Positions 31,317 through 40,782 of a stretch of 51,093 nt of DNA are shown piece after piece. The notes under the pieces are model-generated. The model was not told where the DNA came from. It did no database searches and saw nothing but the letters and a program-made list of their open reading frames with translations. The stretch spans positions 1-51,093 of the forward strand of contig JALQPE010000013.1 of assembly GCA_030407315.1 (NCBI GenBank), given 5' to 3'. This DNA is from Asparagopsis taxiformis. Taxonomy: Eukaryota; Rhodophyta; Florideophyceae; Bonnemaisoniales; Bonnemaisoniaceae. The translations under genes and the position numbers were made by a program. Positions within the stretch are counted from its first letter, which is position 1, and each line of letters begins with the position of its first letter.

Positions 31317-34300
31317 AGTTGACGTGATTTGTGGAGTGTCGGAACTCGAGGTCTAATGAATGTGTTTGGCTGATTCGAGTTTCAAAATATGTTATCTGCC
31401 CTGTACGCACTCCTATATATCTTTTGGAAAGAGTTGTATTCGATAGTGTGATGTCATGTTTAAAGCATGTACAACTCGATTTTCCAGTTGTGAACAATCC
31501 AACAGTGGGATAATGAAGCCAGACATCGTTGTCATGCGATGACTGGGCCGGTATTTTGTTTCGATACAGAGACATTGTGCATATGATCTCACTCATTCAA
31601 CCATTTCTACGAAAAAGGAATCCGAGTCATGATCTAATCTTCCCTAGTTTTCCCATTGTGAGAAAAATAGGGCTTGAGAAGACTATTCTCTCTCTTTTCT
31701 TCGGCATCAACTAAACATACAATGACTTATATCCATTGCCTATGGCCCATGAATCAGAGCTTTCTTGTATGCGACAATGTGAGCGAAAACTTATTACAAT
31801 GTCAATCTTAAGATGTTTGGCTCACGAACCAGTCCTTCGAACACGTCTCAGATGGTTTTCGATATTTCCTCTGGGTGATTTGTAGAGCAGAGCGGAAAAA
31901 CGTTGAGACTGTCATTGAGAACTTTTTTGTATCTATCGGGGAATCTATCAAGTCTCGAAACAATACAAAACAGTTTCTCGATGAATCGGTAAGGCTTTAT
32001 TTTCTTAATCAGCCCATGTTGCTGCATGTGATTGACGCCAAAACTATGCATCAGACTACCCAAAGAAGACTCGCATAAAAGAGTCCCAACTGGCTCACCT
32101 GGTGAAAATCCTTATTTTCCAGACCCTGCTATGGCCTTACATCATACAGCAAACAGCCTTTCAATTTTCTCGTTGCTTCAATCATGAGCCAATTGATTCG
32201 CTGTATTCCTCAAATGAAGGTGGCGAAGGTTTTGACTTTGCGAGCACTGAAAGCACTGTAATAGATTAAATCGGGAATCATTTCACCCAGAGACAAGAAA
32301 CGACTTTTGAGGTGGGCATGATGGATACGTCAGTTCGGGAATATGATTGAAGAACTCTTCCAGCAAATTTCTTCCAATCATGTCCTTCGTGTCTTGAACA
32401 ATGTGCAGATGATATTTCATCAAGTTCTCTGTGCGATTGATTGCTGTGTTACACATTGTCTGCATGACGCTTACTTGTGAATTTGGTATCTGTATGAAGC
32501 AAATTGATACACGAAGTAGCAAGAGCTGAACGCTTTACACAGCTCAGAATCTTACATAATGTATACTGCGAGAGCTAAGAAATCACGATACAAGCCCAAT
32601 GCGCAGAGCCCCTTTATTCGTCAGGAAGATAGATTTGTTGTCCACTACTGGGCAAGGGATTGGCTGGGTCTTTTGTACAGCAGTGCTTGCGGATTTGGTT
32701 CGAAAGGTAGTAAGGTTGAAGTGTTAAGGACCAGTCAAGGAGCTGGAAGATACTTTGAAAACTACAGAAAGAGAGGGTTTTGGTACAGTATGGAACATGT
32801 TGCTTGCCACTTTCCTTGCTGCTAAATGTTGCTTCTTCTGAATGACGGGATAGAATACGTATCGGTATGTGTTTTGTATCGTTGAGTCCTTATCCACAAC
32901 CTGTTCAGAAGAAGAACGATAGCAATGCCATCGGATCCCGAGATGCCCAGCAGTGGGAAAACTATCTAGGCATCAAATGTGGAGAATGTTTCAAAATGGT
33001 AATAATTGGCCTAATTTTTTTTCCAGTTTTCAACTGCAAGTCCAGACGAGAAGCAAAATAATTTATAATTATTAGCTTTATTTTTTGAAGTTTTGGTATT
33101 ATTTTTGAAATGTTGTAATCAGCAACATGCAAGGTCTCTGGATAGCTGGCAGAGGAAGACGTTGGCAGTTGTTCTCATCGCCACGCGTTCCTATGAATGG
33201 TCATCAGTTTCAACTTGGGTCGCTGGCCCTTCCCTTGTACAATACACGTAACATTTATGTAGCCCAATGCACACCACAGAAACAGCACATTTAACATCAC
33301 CAAATTCTTGCGAGATTGTTTGCTCGAAGAAACCCTTTGGATCACACTCTGATATCCGTAAAGCAACAATATTATTTCTGACCACAGCATTGTCTGCTGC
33401 ATTCGAAGCCATTAATGAACATTGCAAGTTGGATTTTCGGCCTCACACAGAATTGCAAAACCTCGAGAGAAGTTCTCACTTGTCTCAACCTACTTCTGGA
33501 TCGAAACTTTTCAGACAAATAGCCCGGAAACGTTTCTCTCCTCGCAAAGGACACACATATGATTTCGTCTCATCCCATTCCATACTGAGCGACTTCCAAG
33601 CTCTTTATGTCTTCCAGCTCGTATAGCAGAAGCAATGGCTCCTGCGCATCGTAAATCCGCTGAGAAGACCTATCTCGTGGCACATGTCCGGGAATTTTGG
33701 AACAAGCACTATTATTTTGGTTACCAGAATGAAGTAAGATTGTGTCGATGATACGACAATGTCACCATCCAATAGTTTGGTTGTTGACAAATTTCAGCCA
33801 CCATGAATCTTTCGCTGGTTCATCTATAGGAAACCTGGACGGGGTCCTTACTACATTTCTTCCAGAACAGGGCCTAGACATATAGTTGTAAATGCACATT
33901 AAAAGATAGACTCGTTATGATCATTCTGGTTGAGACAGATACGGATCACTGTCCCGTAATCTCCGAGATCGCCCTTGCTTATCAAACCTTTCTCCACTTG
34001 TCGCTCAACTGGAACCCTTTAGTTGCCACATTTCCAGGACCGAAACACGTGTTTCGATTCAGGAACATAGTATCCAAGCACGGCAAGCCCATTTATAAAA
34101 CTTTCGAGCTCCATTCGCCAATGACCGCAGACATCTTTTGACGTTGCAAATTATGGCCAGTTCTGGCTCTGGAACCATTAACTTCTAAAAAACTATCCTT
34201 TACGGTCTATGAATCACCAGAAACGTTGTTGGCATTCAGTCTTCTTTCGACCTTGATGACCACGGGGCCCACAAAGGATCCGATGAAACCACTGGATCGT

Positions 34301-34567
34301 AAACAGTATTCCATTATGGAACTGAGCATAAAGTTTTCTGTGCCCAATTTGCGGATATACACACATACTACTAGTGGTAATAAGCCATTACAGGACTGCC
34401 ATGCACACTAGTGGGCCTTCCAGCACAAAATATAATCTTTGGTGTTGCTCTGGTCGTGGTATAAATACGCAACCTCTGTTGCTTCGGAGAAGATCTGGAG
34501 AATAGCCAGTACCCGACATCACCGAGAATAATCCAACCCATCACACCTCCCCAAACACCGATTCAAA
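31317..34567. other. 3.2 kb without a clear gene; possible decayed or spliced gene
   Basis: Several plus-strand frames of 60-120 codons (near 31875, 32559, 32909, 33267, 33917) look more protein-like than their surroundings, but none has a recognisable domain and stops separate them. Splice-like signals exist (GTATGT at 32865; TTTTTTTTCCAG near 33025), but the implied introns would be only 28-44 bases. The strand cannot be settled. A TATAAATA box for the next gene lies at 34460-34467. Confidence 0.3.
34460..34467 (+). promoter_or_regulatory. TATA box of the six-cysteine protein gene
   Basis: TATAAATA, about 100 bases before the ATG at 34568. Confidence 0.65.
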
Positions 34568-34900
34568 ATGAAGTTTTTGAGCCTCGCAGTTCTTGTCCTT
34601 TCCATCGCTGCCTGCATGGGTGCCGTATCGCCCGGAAAAGTTTCCGACAGCATCAAGCGTTCCACTCGTCAGATCGATCCGACTGACTGCCCTGAAGTGT
34701 GCCGTGTTCTGCTGTTGACCGCTAACCTTGATTGCATCGGCGCCCCGGGAGACTGCGCCGTGACGACTTGTGACCTTGGAGGTGGCAACGAGGGATACAT
34801 CTGTACTTTTGACGGAGCTACCACCCCTGTTGAGGATGACGATGCCGTCGTGGCCCCCGCTTCGCCAGCAGCATCGCCGGAAGCTTCCCCCGAGGCTTAA
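34568..34900 (+). CDS. Small secreted six-cysteine protein
   Basis: 110 residues. The signal peptide (MKFLSLAVLVLSIAACMGA) is followed by a pro-like segment with basic KRS/TRQ sites. A compact module has cysteines at 41, 45, 56, 63, 68 and 79 (C-x3-C-x10-C-x6-C-x4-C-x10-C). The tail is acidic and then Ala/Ser/Pro-rich with SPEASPEA. Nearly the same cysteine spacing stands at the N-terminus of the two A-domain proteins at 43450-44670 and 47415-48603, so this is a free-standing version of their module. It is probably exported; function unknown. A good TATA box lies upstream. Confidence 0.82.
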   Translation: MKFLSLAVLVLSIAACMGAVSPGKVSDSIKRSTRQIDPTDCPEVCRVLLLTANLDCIGAPGDCAVTTCDLGGGNEGYICTFDGATTPVEDDDAVVAPASPAASPEASPEA

Positions 34901-35136
34901 GCGATGAATGGCTTTTTTAAGGCTTAGATGGAGTTTGAGAAGCAAATGAATTGCTCGGGATTCTGTCGTCCTATGCCATTATATTTTATCGATGTGTGAC
35001 AATCGTTGATCTGATTTGTAGTCCATCGTTCTCTCGCAGGAGTCGCCAAGAAGTTTGTAATTTGGGACTCGTCGTACATTGATAATTGTAGTATAGTGGT
35101 ATAAATATGCCTTTGATGCTTTGCAATGTAGTGAGA
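34901..35136. other. Intergenic
   Basis: Downstream region of the six-cysteine gene up to the target duplication; nothing recognised. Confidence 0.4.
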
Positions 35137-35141
35137 CCCAA
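35137..35141. repeat. Target site duplication, left, of the 35-kb gypsy element
   Basis: CCCAA, repeated at 41030-41034. Confidence 0.92.
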
Positions 35142-35502
35142 TGTAACGAACTGAAGCTGATGCCAGCAATGGCCAGCATAAACTAGTGTATTCTAGACAC
35201 TACAAGTTACACTAAGTTTACTCATATACTATAGGCTGCTAGAAAGTAACTTGCTGTTACGCCTAGAAGTATCTAGTTGGCTATGTCATCGAGTGATGTC
35301 ATGATGGCATCATGTTAGATTTATTTTGATGACATAATTTTATTTAGATTAGTATTTTCTAGAATTAGTTCGACATCGAACTACAATTCTATGGTGGGTA
35401 TAAAAAGGCATGGTCAACTCCGGTCTTGGGGGATCGGAGGCATCATCGATCATTCAACGAAAACAACTACCACTCAGCTATCCCGTATACACATTCGTTT
35501 CA
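35142..35502 (+). repeat. 5' LTR of the 35-kb gypsy element
   Basis: 361 bases, TGTAACGAACTGAAG to TTCGTTTCA. A TATAAAAA box at 35399-35406 should drive the genomic transcript, which would then begin about 25-35 bases later. Confidence 0.95.
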
Positions 35503-35503
35503 C

Positions 35504-35520
35504 TGGTAGCATCGCTTTCT
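35504..35520 (+). other. Candidate primer binding site of the 35-kb gypsy element
   Basis: TGGTAGCATCGCTTTC begins one base after the LTR. TGGTA starts are typical of elements primed by initiator methionine tRNA; the tRNA is not verified. Confidence 0.65.
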
Positions 35521-35602
35521 ACGGGCGCACTGAGTGAGCAGTTCGGCAAACGCCGGCCGACTGCAAGCTCTTGGCTGAAAAGCCATCGTTGGGAGTTATT
35601 GA

Positions 35603-35816
35603 ACACCTGAGGGCAGGAGTGCCAGGTGTAAGAACTGTAGTGTCTGCTACCCCTTGAGCAAGGGTAAGTTACCTGAGGGCAGGAAGGCCAGGTAACTAAG
35701 GGCCTACAGGAGGGACTGTAAGTGGTCAACCCGAGGGCAGGAGAGCCGGGTTGTACCTGAGGGCAGGAGGGCCAGGTGGTGTCTGAGGGCTGGAGAGCCA
35801 GACATCCCACTTACAG
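35603..35816 (+). ncRNA. Array of five covarying hairpins in the gypsy leader (cis-acting RNA structure)
   Basis: Five hairpins share one design: a lower stem, a GAG bulge on the 5' side, a GGC/GCC upper stem and a six-base loop of the type AGGAGN. They lie at 35603-35629 (ACACCT/AGGTGT), 35667-35697 (AGTTACCT/AGGTAACT), 35727-35753 (CAACCC/GGGTTG), 35754-35778 (ACCT/AGGT plus a wobble pair) and 35778-35806 (GTCT/AGAC, extendable to seven pairs). The lower stems differ in sequence yet each pairs with itself, which is compensatory change. CTGTAAGTGG (35716-35725) pairs perfectly with CCACTTACAG (35807-35816), enclosing the last three hairpins with almost no unpaired bases. CTGTAG/CTACAG (35635-35640, 35704-35709) encloses the second hairpin and a further one at 35648-35666. 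By analogy with retroviral packaging signals that show GGAG loops to nucleocapsid, a role in RNA packaging or dimerisation is inferred. Confidence 0.8.
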
Positions 35817-36305
35817 AACCTAGATCGGAAGTCTAGCTTCCTGGAGGGATTCTTGATTCTCAAGACTATCCTCTGACCAGTCCTGTGCTGTCGCCAATTG
35901 TATTCCCTATACATCCTATTCCACTTGTTGGCTGTTAGCTAGGTGGACCGACAGGGTCACGGATACGGGTAACGCAGGCTTGATAGGGGTAAGGACTTGG
36001 ACTAAGAGGGGTGGAGAGGAGATAGGAAAACTTGAGGAAAGTTGGGTACGGTCGACTCGCGAAACTTTCTTATAGGGTAAGGACACCGAAGGGTTTACAT
36101 CGTAAACTGGTGGGGATATCCCGAACGGATCGTTGAACCACATTCCCTGGGGTGGGTGTGATCAGAGTGCTGAAATTCCTCTCTCCGCGGGTAGAGGACC
36201 CGTCGTCAAAGGACGAATCCTTTCAAAAATTGGAAACTGGAAATTTGTTGTTGAAGAAGAAAGAAGTTTTTTTAAGGTTTTAAGTTTGGGAAGAACACTG
36301 TCATT

Positions 36306-37073
36306 ATGTCGTTATTGAAGCCCAATAAGCCCCCGACATTCGATGGAACGCGTGATGCGTTTACTGTTCGGACGTGGCTACACTCTGTTGGAAGGTACAT
36401 TTCTCTCATTCAGGTAGGCTCGGATGCAGAAATATCCGATAAACAAGCTATTGATTTCGCTTCGACGTTCATGACAGGGGTGGCTGCCAACTGGTGGTTT
36501 ACCGTTGTCAACGGAGCGAAAATGCCTGATTCTTGGGAGGCCTTCTCAAACCTGGTTATTCAAGAGTTCGTTCCTCAAGATAGTGCTGTTAGAGCTCGCG
36601 ATAAGCTCAGCAAGTTGAAACAGAAAACAAGCGTTTCTGCCTATCTTTCCGAGTTTAGGAACATCGTAATCAATATCCAGGATATGAGTGAGGGTGAGAA
36701 GTTGGCACGTTTCTGTGAAGGTCTCAAGTCTCATATTCTTCTAGATGTTCGCAAGAACAATCCATCGGACCTTGATGCCGCTGCAAACATTGCTCTTAGC
36801 GTTGATGGTGCTTATTACGGAGCTGGGTTCTATACAGGAAAAGTTGTTCCTTCAAGTTATTCCGGGTACGCTCCCATGGAAATCGGCAACTTCGAGAAAA
36901 GCCATTCCATGAATGCCCAGAAGAGGAAGGATATTCGTGAGAACCTATGCTTTGTATGTCACAAGCCCGGTTGCAGAGCGTATAGGCACAAAGGGGAAGT
37001 CAAGAAGAGGCTTAATACGAACAACACTCAGGTTCATTGGGGAGCACCAAGTTCCTTTCCACAGGAAAACTAG
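36306..37073 (+). CDS. gag: Gag of the 35-kb gypsy element
   Basis: 255 residues, ATG at 36306 about 800 bases after the LTR. Residues about 55-160 match the retrotransposon gag (capsid) domain: AANWWFTVVNGAKMPDSWEA, then FVPQDSAVRARDKLSKLKQ, YLSEFRN and ARFCEGLK. Near residue 220 lies CFVCHKPGCRAYRH, a zinc-knuckle spacing (C-x2-C-x4-x-x4-x) in which the usual His-Cys order is reversed to Cys-His. The stop TAG at 37071 follows GGAAAAC directly, and pol continues in the -1 frame. Gag should form the particle and bind the structured leader. Confidence 0.9.
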   Translation: MSLLKPNKPPTFDGTRDAFTVRTWLHSVGRYISLIQVGSDAEISDKQAIDFASTFMTGVAANWWFTVVNGAKMPDSWEAFSNLVIQEFVPQDSAVRARDKLSKLKQKTSVSAYLSEFRNIVINIQDMSEGEKLARFCEGLKSHILLDVRKNNPSDLDAAANIALSVDGAYYGAGFYTGKVVPSSYSGYAPMEIGNFEKSHSMNAQKRKDIRENLCFVCHKPGCRAYRHKGEVKKRLNTNNTQVHWGAPSSFPQEN

Positions 37074-37113
37074 TCGGTCCTCCTAAAAACAAGTCGTACG
37101 CTCAGGATGGACC
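37064..37113 (+). other. Candidate -1 frameshift signal between gag and pol
   Basis: GGAAAAC (37064-37070) lies directly before the gag stop. Moving back one base there leads straight into the pol frame. Five bases later GGTCC (37076-37080) can pair with GGACC (37109-37113), with extra pairs inside. The heptamer is not the canonical X-XXY-YYZ form, so the mechanism is inferred. Confidence 0.5.
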
Positions 37114-40100
37114 TGAAAGGAGTGTGAATGTTCGATGCGCTGATGCGCAAGTTAAGAGACCAGAAAAGCCAGGAAGGGCTGTTCCAAGGCAGGAGAAGGG
37201 CCGTGTAGAGCCGAGAGTCTTGGAAGCTGAATCAAATACTATTGTTGGGAAAGAAAGCATCACTACTGATGACCCTATACCAGTAGATCCATTATTGGTT
37301 TTCCATGGAAAGTTGAACGGATTACCAGTCAAAGTATTGAAAGATGATGGATGCAATACCAACGTAGTAGGGGCCGAGTTTCTGAGGAAGCAGAAATCTC
37401 GAGGAAATTTCATGATTCAGAAAGAGAAAATACAAGTCTCGCACTCTCGAAAAGGTTCCACGGAAGAAGCATCTGAAGTAATCATCAAAGGAACATTGAA
37501 TATGGGTTCACATACCTATACATCAAATTGGGTTGTTGCCAATTGTAGGTATGATGTTCTTTTGGGGATGCCATGGCATGTCGCCCACAATCCAGTTATC
37601 GATTACAAAAAAAGGATTGTGAAATGTGGCCATCAGTTGCTTCACGCCTGTAAAGATCCTGATGATCCAAGGATTCATGTGACGAATCTTGGAGTGAGAA
37701 AATTCAGAAAAATGTTACGGAACAGGAAGAACAGTAATGACTTTGAAGTGTATCAAGTGTTCGAAAAGGAAAATATTCAGGGAATGAAAGGTTCCAAACA
37801 CAGTGAGAGGTTGGGGAAGTTACTGACAAAGTACCAGGAAGTGTTCAGAAGTGATCTTCCAGATGGACTTCCTCCCAAGCGAACAGTAGATCACGCGATC
37901 GATGTTCAGAAAGATGCTAAACCTCCACTGAGACCTCTATTTCAGCTGTCTCCCGCGGAACTAAGAGCAGCTAAGGAATATGTCGAGGAACTGCTGAAGA
38001 AAGGAAAAATAAGATCAAGTAAGTCACCTTATGGAGCTCCTCTGTTCTTTGTCAAAGAGAAAGACAAGCTTCGTGGAGTAGTCGATTATCGAGCTTTGAA
38101 TCGAATCACGAAGAGGAACAATGCTCCATTGCCGAGATCTGATGAAATGTTTGATCGCCTTGGGGGATCAAAATATTTTTCAAAACTAGACCTCAAGACG
38201 GGGTTCCATCAGATCAGGGTGAAGCCGGAAGACATCGAGAAAACAGCGTTTAATACAAAATATGGGCAGTTCGAATATCTTGTCATGCCTATGGGTTTGT
38301 GTAACGCTCCTGCAACGTTTCAGACCTTGATGAACCAGATTTTCTATGATTGCATTGATGTTTTCTTGGTTGTTTACATGGATGATCTACTAGTATTCAG
38401 CAAGACGGAAGAGGAACATTTTCGGAATTTGGAAACTGTATTGGAACGTCTGAAAAGAAATGAATTGTACGTTTCTCCAAAGAAATGTGAATTCCTTCAG
38501 ACAGAGATCGACTTCTTGGGATTTTTGGTTGGTAGAGACGGCATCAGGGTTAATCCAGAAAAGGTTGACGTCCTTAAAACCTGGCCAAAACCAAAATCAT
38601 TGACAGAGTTGAGAAGTTTCCTTGGTCTCTTACAGTTTTTCCGAAGGTTCATTCCGAAATTCTCTGGGATTGCGGCTCCATTGACGGATCTGACGAAGAA
38701 AGAAAAGGGTATTGGACAATGGGATGAAATCTGTGATGAAGCTTTCCAAAAGTTGAAAGATGCAATGATTCAGGCTCCAATATTAGTTGCACCTGATTGG
38801 AGAAAGGCCTTCCGAGGTCATGTTGATGCATCTCAGCTCGCTGTTGGTGGTACTCTAACTCAGCTGGACGAGAATGGGAAGGATCGTGTTATTGCCTTCT
38901 ACTCAAAGAAGTTATCATCCACTGAGGCAGATTATACAGCGAATGACCGAGAACTTTTGGCTTTGATTTGTTTCTTGGAAAGATTTCGATGTTACCTCGA
39001 AGGAGTTGAATTTGAAATATTCACAGACAACCAAGTGCTAAAGAGTTTCTTTTCGAAAGCCAAGTTGAGTCGAAAAGAAGCGAGATGGTTGGAAACTCTA
39101 GGTAACTTTGGTATATTCCCGATAACCCTCAAACCTGGAAAGATTCATGTATTGGGTGATGTTTTATCAAGGGCTCCTCACGTTATAAATGGGCGAAATG
39201 CTTCATTTAGCAATATTGAAGTACCTGAAATCAATTTTGAGGACATTGTAACCCGATATGATGATGACCAGTTCTTCGGACCAGTGGTAAGAGCCATGGA
39301 AGGAGATTTTCCTGAAGATGAGATTCAGAAACGGAAACTGGAAAAGATCATACCATTGTTTTGTCGTGAACGGGCGAGGCTATTTTACAATGGAAAGTTG
39401 TGTGTACCGAGAAGGTCTGTGTCCAGTATTTTGCAAATGGCACATGACTCTAGGATAAGCGGTCATTTCAAGTTCTTGAAGACGCTAGCAAGACTTGAAA
39501 AATTCCATTGGAGACACAAAGCCCGGGATGTCCGGAAGTATGTGGAGGGATGCATGAAGTGTCAGCAATACAAAGACTCTAATCAGAAGAAGTTGACTGA
39601 TCCAACTTCTTTAGAGATTCCTGAGAGAAGATGGGGATCTCTAGCAACCGACTTTATCGTAAGTCTACCCAAGACAAAAGACGGTTATGATGCCATAACT
39701 ACCTGGGTAGACCGGTTGACGAGAAGAGTTCATTTTATCAAGTCAAGAGGTACTGACACTGCTGAGGATGTTGCGAATGCATTCTTCTCCAACATATTCA
39801 AGCTTCATGGACTTCCTGACAATGTGGTATCGGATCGAGATAGAAAGTTTACATCCAAGTTTTGGGATTGTTTGATGGAACTATGTGGCGTTAAGCTCAA
39901 GATGTCTACGAGCAGGCACCCACAGACGGATGGCACGTCCGAAATCATGAATCGAATGATTGAGAACTATCTTCGGTGCTATTGTTCCTATAACCAAGAC
40001 AATTGGGATGAACTTCTACCATCTGCAGAGTTTTCCTACAATTCTGCTGTTTCTGAAGATCTAGGTATGTCCCCTTTTGAGCTGGACCTGGGATGGATTC

Positions 40101-40741
40101 CAAAGTCTCCTTTGGACTTTGTGTCTGGAAATGAGATACCTGTGCAAAGTGTTGAGGAATTCAAGAAACGGCTTACAGCTTCTCTTGAAGATGCTAAGTA
40201 CTCTTACAACATTGCGAAAGCAGCACAGAGTGCGTATGCCTCCAGAAAGTTCAAGGATCCAGACTATAGGGTGGGATCCAAGTTATGGATTAACAGGTCT
40301 TTGTTCAGGGATGCATACTCCCAGTCTCAGGAAAAGGAGAAGTTGACAGCAAGACGTTTTGGACCGTTTGTTGTGAAGGAATTGATAGGCAAAAATGCAG
40401 TTAGGTTGGATCTTCCTGATCATATCAAGATTCATCCTGTTGTTAATGTCAGCCACACAATTCCTCATATAGAACAACCGAGTGATATTGCTGCTCCAAT
40501 ACCTCCTGTACCGGCCCCTGTCCCTGCTATTGAAGGTGATGAAATCGAGGTTGAAGCGATCTTGAATCATAGAAAAAGAGGACGAGGATATCAGTTCCTA
40601 ACCTTGATGAAAGGTAGTCCTACGCATGATGCTTCATGGCAACCTACGAGGGATTTCATAGACAGAGATGGCACGAAGACTGGAATATGGTTAGAATACA
40701 TCCGGAAGAAGAATATTCTACCGGAATATCATGATGAATAA
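37067..40741 (+). CDS. pol: Pol polyprotein with chromodomain, 35-kb gypsy element
   Basis: The frame opens at 37037; translation probably enters by frameshift near 37067. About 1220 residues without a stop. The protease region has VLKDDGCNTNVVG near residue 100, with D-D-G in place of D-T/S-G. Reverse transcriptase motifs: DYRALN, SKLDLKTGFHQ, GLCNAPATFQ and VVYMDDLLVFSK (catalytic YMDD). RNase H: HVDASQLAVGG, YTANDRELLAL and FTDNQVLKS. Integrase: HHCC finger (HDSRISGHF...CMKCQQYK), then the core with ATDFIVSLP, VSDRDRKFTS and HPQTDGTSEIMNR supplying D, D and E. The C-terminal chromodomain has EVEAILNHRK, YQFLTLMKG and ASWQPTRDFID. All steps of retrotransposition appear encoded. Confidence 0.95.
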   Translation, partial: KLVGPPKNKSYAQDGPERSVNVRCADAQVKRPEKPGRAVPRQEKGRVEPRVLEAESNTIVGKESITTDDPIPVDPLLVFHGKLNGLPVKVLKDDGCNTNVVGAEFLRKQKSRGNFMIQKEKIQVSHSRKGSTEEASEVIIKGTLNMGSHTYTSNWVVANCRYDVLLGMPWHVAHNPVIDYKKRIVKCGHQLLHACKDPDDPRIHVTNLGVRKFRKMLRNRKNSNDFEVYQVFEKENIQGMKGSKHSERLGKLLTKYQEVFRSDLPDGLPPKRTVDHAIDVQKDAKPPLRPLFQLSPAELRAAKEYVEELLKKGKIRSSKSPYGAPLFFVKEKDKLRGVVDYRALNRITKRNNAPLPRSDEMFDRLGGSKYFSKLDLKTGFHQIRVKPEDIEKTAFNTKYGQFEYLVMPMGLCNAPATFQTLMNQIFYDCIDVFLVVYMDDLLVFSKTEEEHFRNLETVLERLKRNELYVSPKKCEFLQTEIDFLGFLVGRDGIRVNPEKVDVLKTWPKPKSLTELRSFLGLLQFFRRFIPKFSGIAAPLTDLTKKEKGIGQWDEICDEAFQKLKDAMIQAPILVAPDWRKAFRGHVDASQLAVGGTLTQLDENGKDRVIAFYSKKLSSTEADYTANDRELLALICFLERFRCYLEGVEFEIFTDNQVLKSFFSKAKLSRKEARWLETLGNFGIFPITLKPGKIHVLGDVLSRAPHVINGRNASFSNIEVPEINFEDIVTRYDDDQFFGPVVRAMEGDFPEDEIQKRKLEKIIPLFCRERARLFYNGKLCVPRRSVSSILQMAHDSRISGHFKFLKTLARLEKFHWRHKARDVRKYVEGCMKCQQYKDSNQKKLTDPTSLEIPERRWGSLATDFIVSLPKTKDGYDAITTWVDRLTRRVHFIKSRGTDTAEDVANAFFSNIFKLHGLPDNVVSDRDRKFTSKFWDCLMELCGVKLKMSTSRHPQTDGTSEIMNRMIENYLRCYCSYNQDNWDELLPSAEFSYNSAVSEDLGMSPFELDLGWIPKSPLDFVSGNEIPVQSVEEFKKRLTASLEDAKYSYNIAKAAQSAYASRKFKDPDYRVGSKLWINRSLFRDAYSQSQEKEKLTARRFGPFVVKELIGKNAVRLDLPDHIKIHPVVNVSHTIPHIEQPSDIAAPIPPVPAPVPAIEGDEIEVEAILNHRKRGRGYQFLTLMKGSPTHDASWQPTRDFIDRDGTKTGIWLEYIRKKNILPEYHDE

Positions 40742-40769
40742 CTATGTTGATGAGGACATCAACTGTGTG

Positions 40770-40782
40770 AGGGGGGGAATAG
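40770..40782 (+). other. Polypurine tract of the 35-kb gypsy element
   Basis: GAGGGGGGGAATAG directly precedes the 3' LTR; the expected primer for plus-strand DNA synthesis. Confidence 0.8.

Noticed and set aside
35478..35810. Minus-strand ORF with repeated SCPQV peptide units
   Set aside because: The peptide repeats are the shadow of the plus-strand leader hairpins, whose pairing pattern is better explained as RNA.
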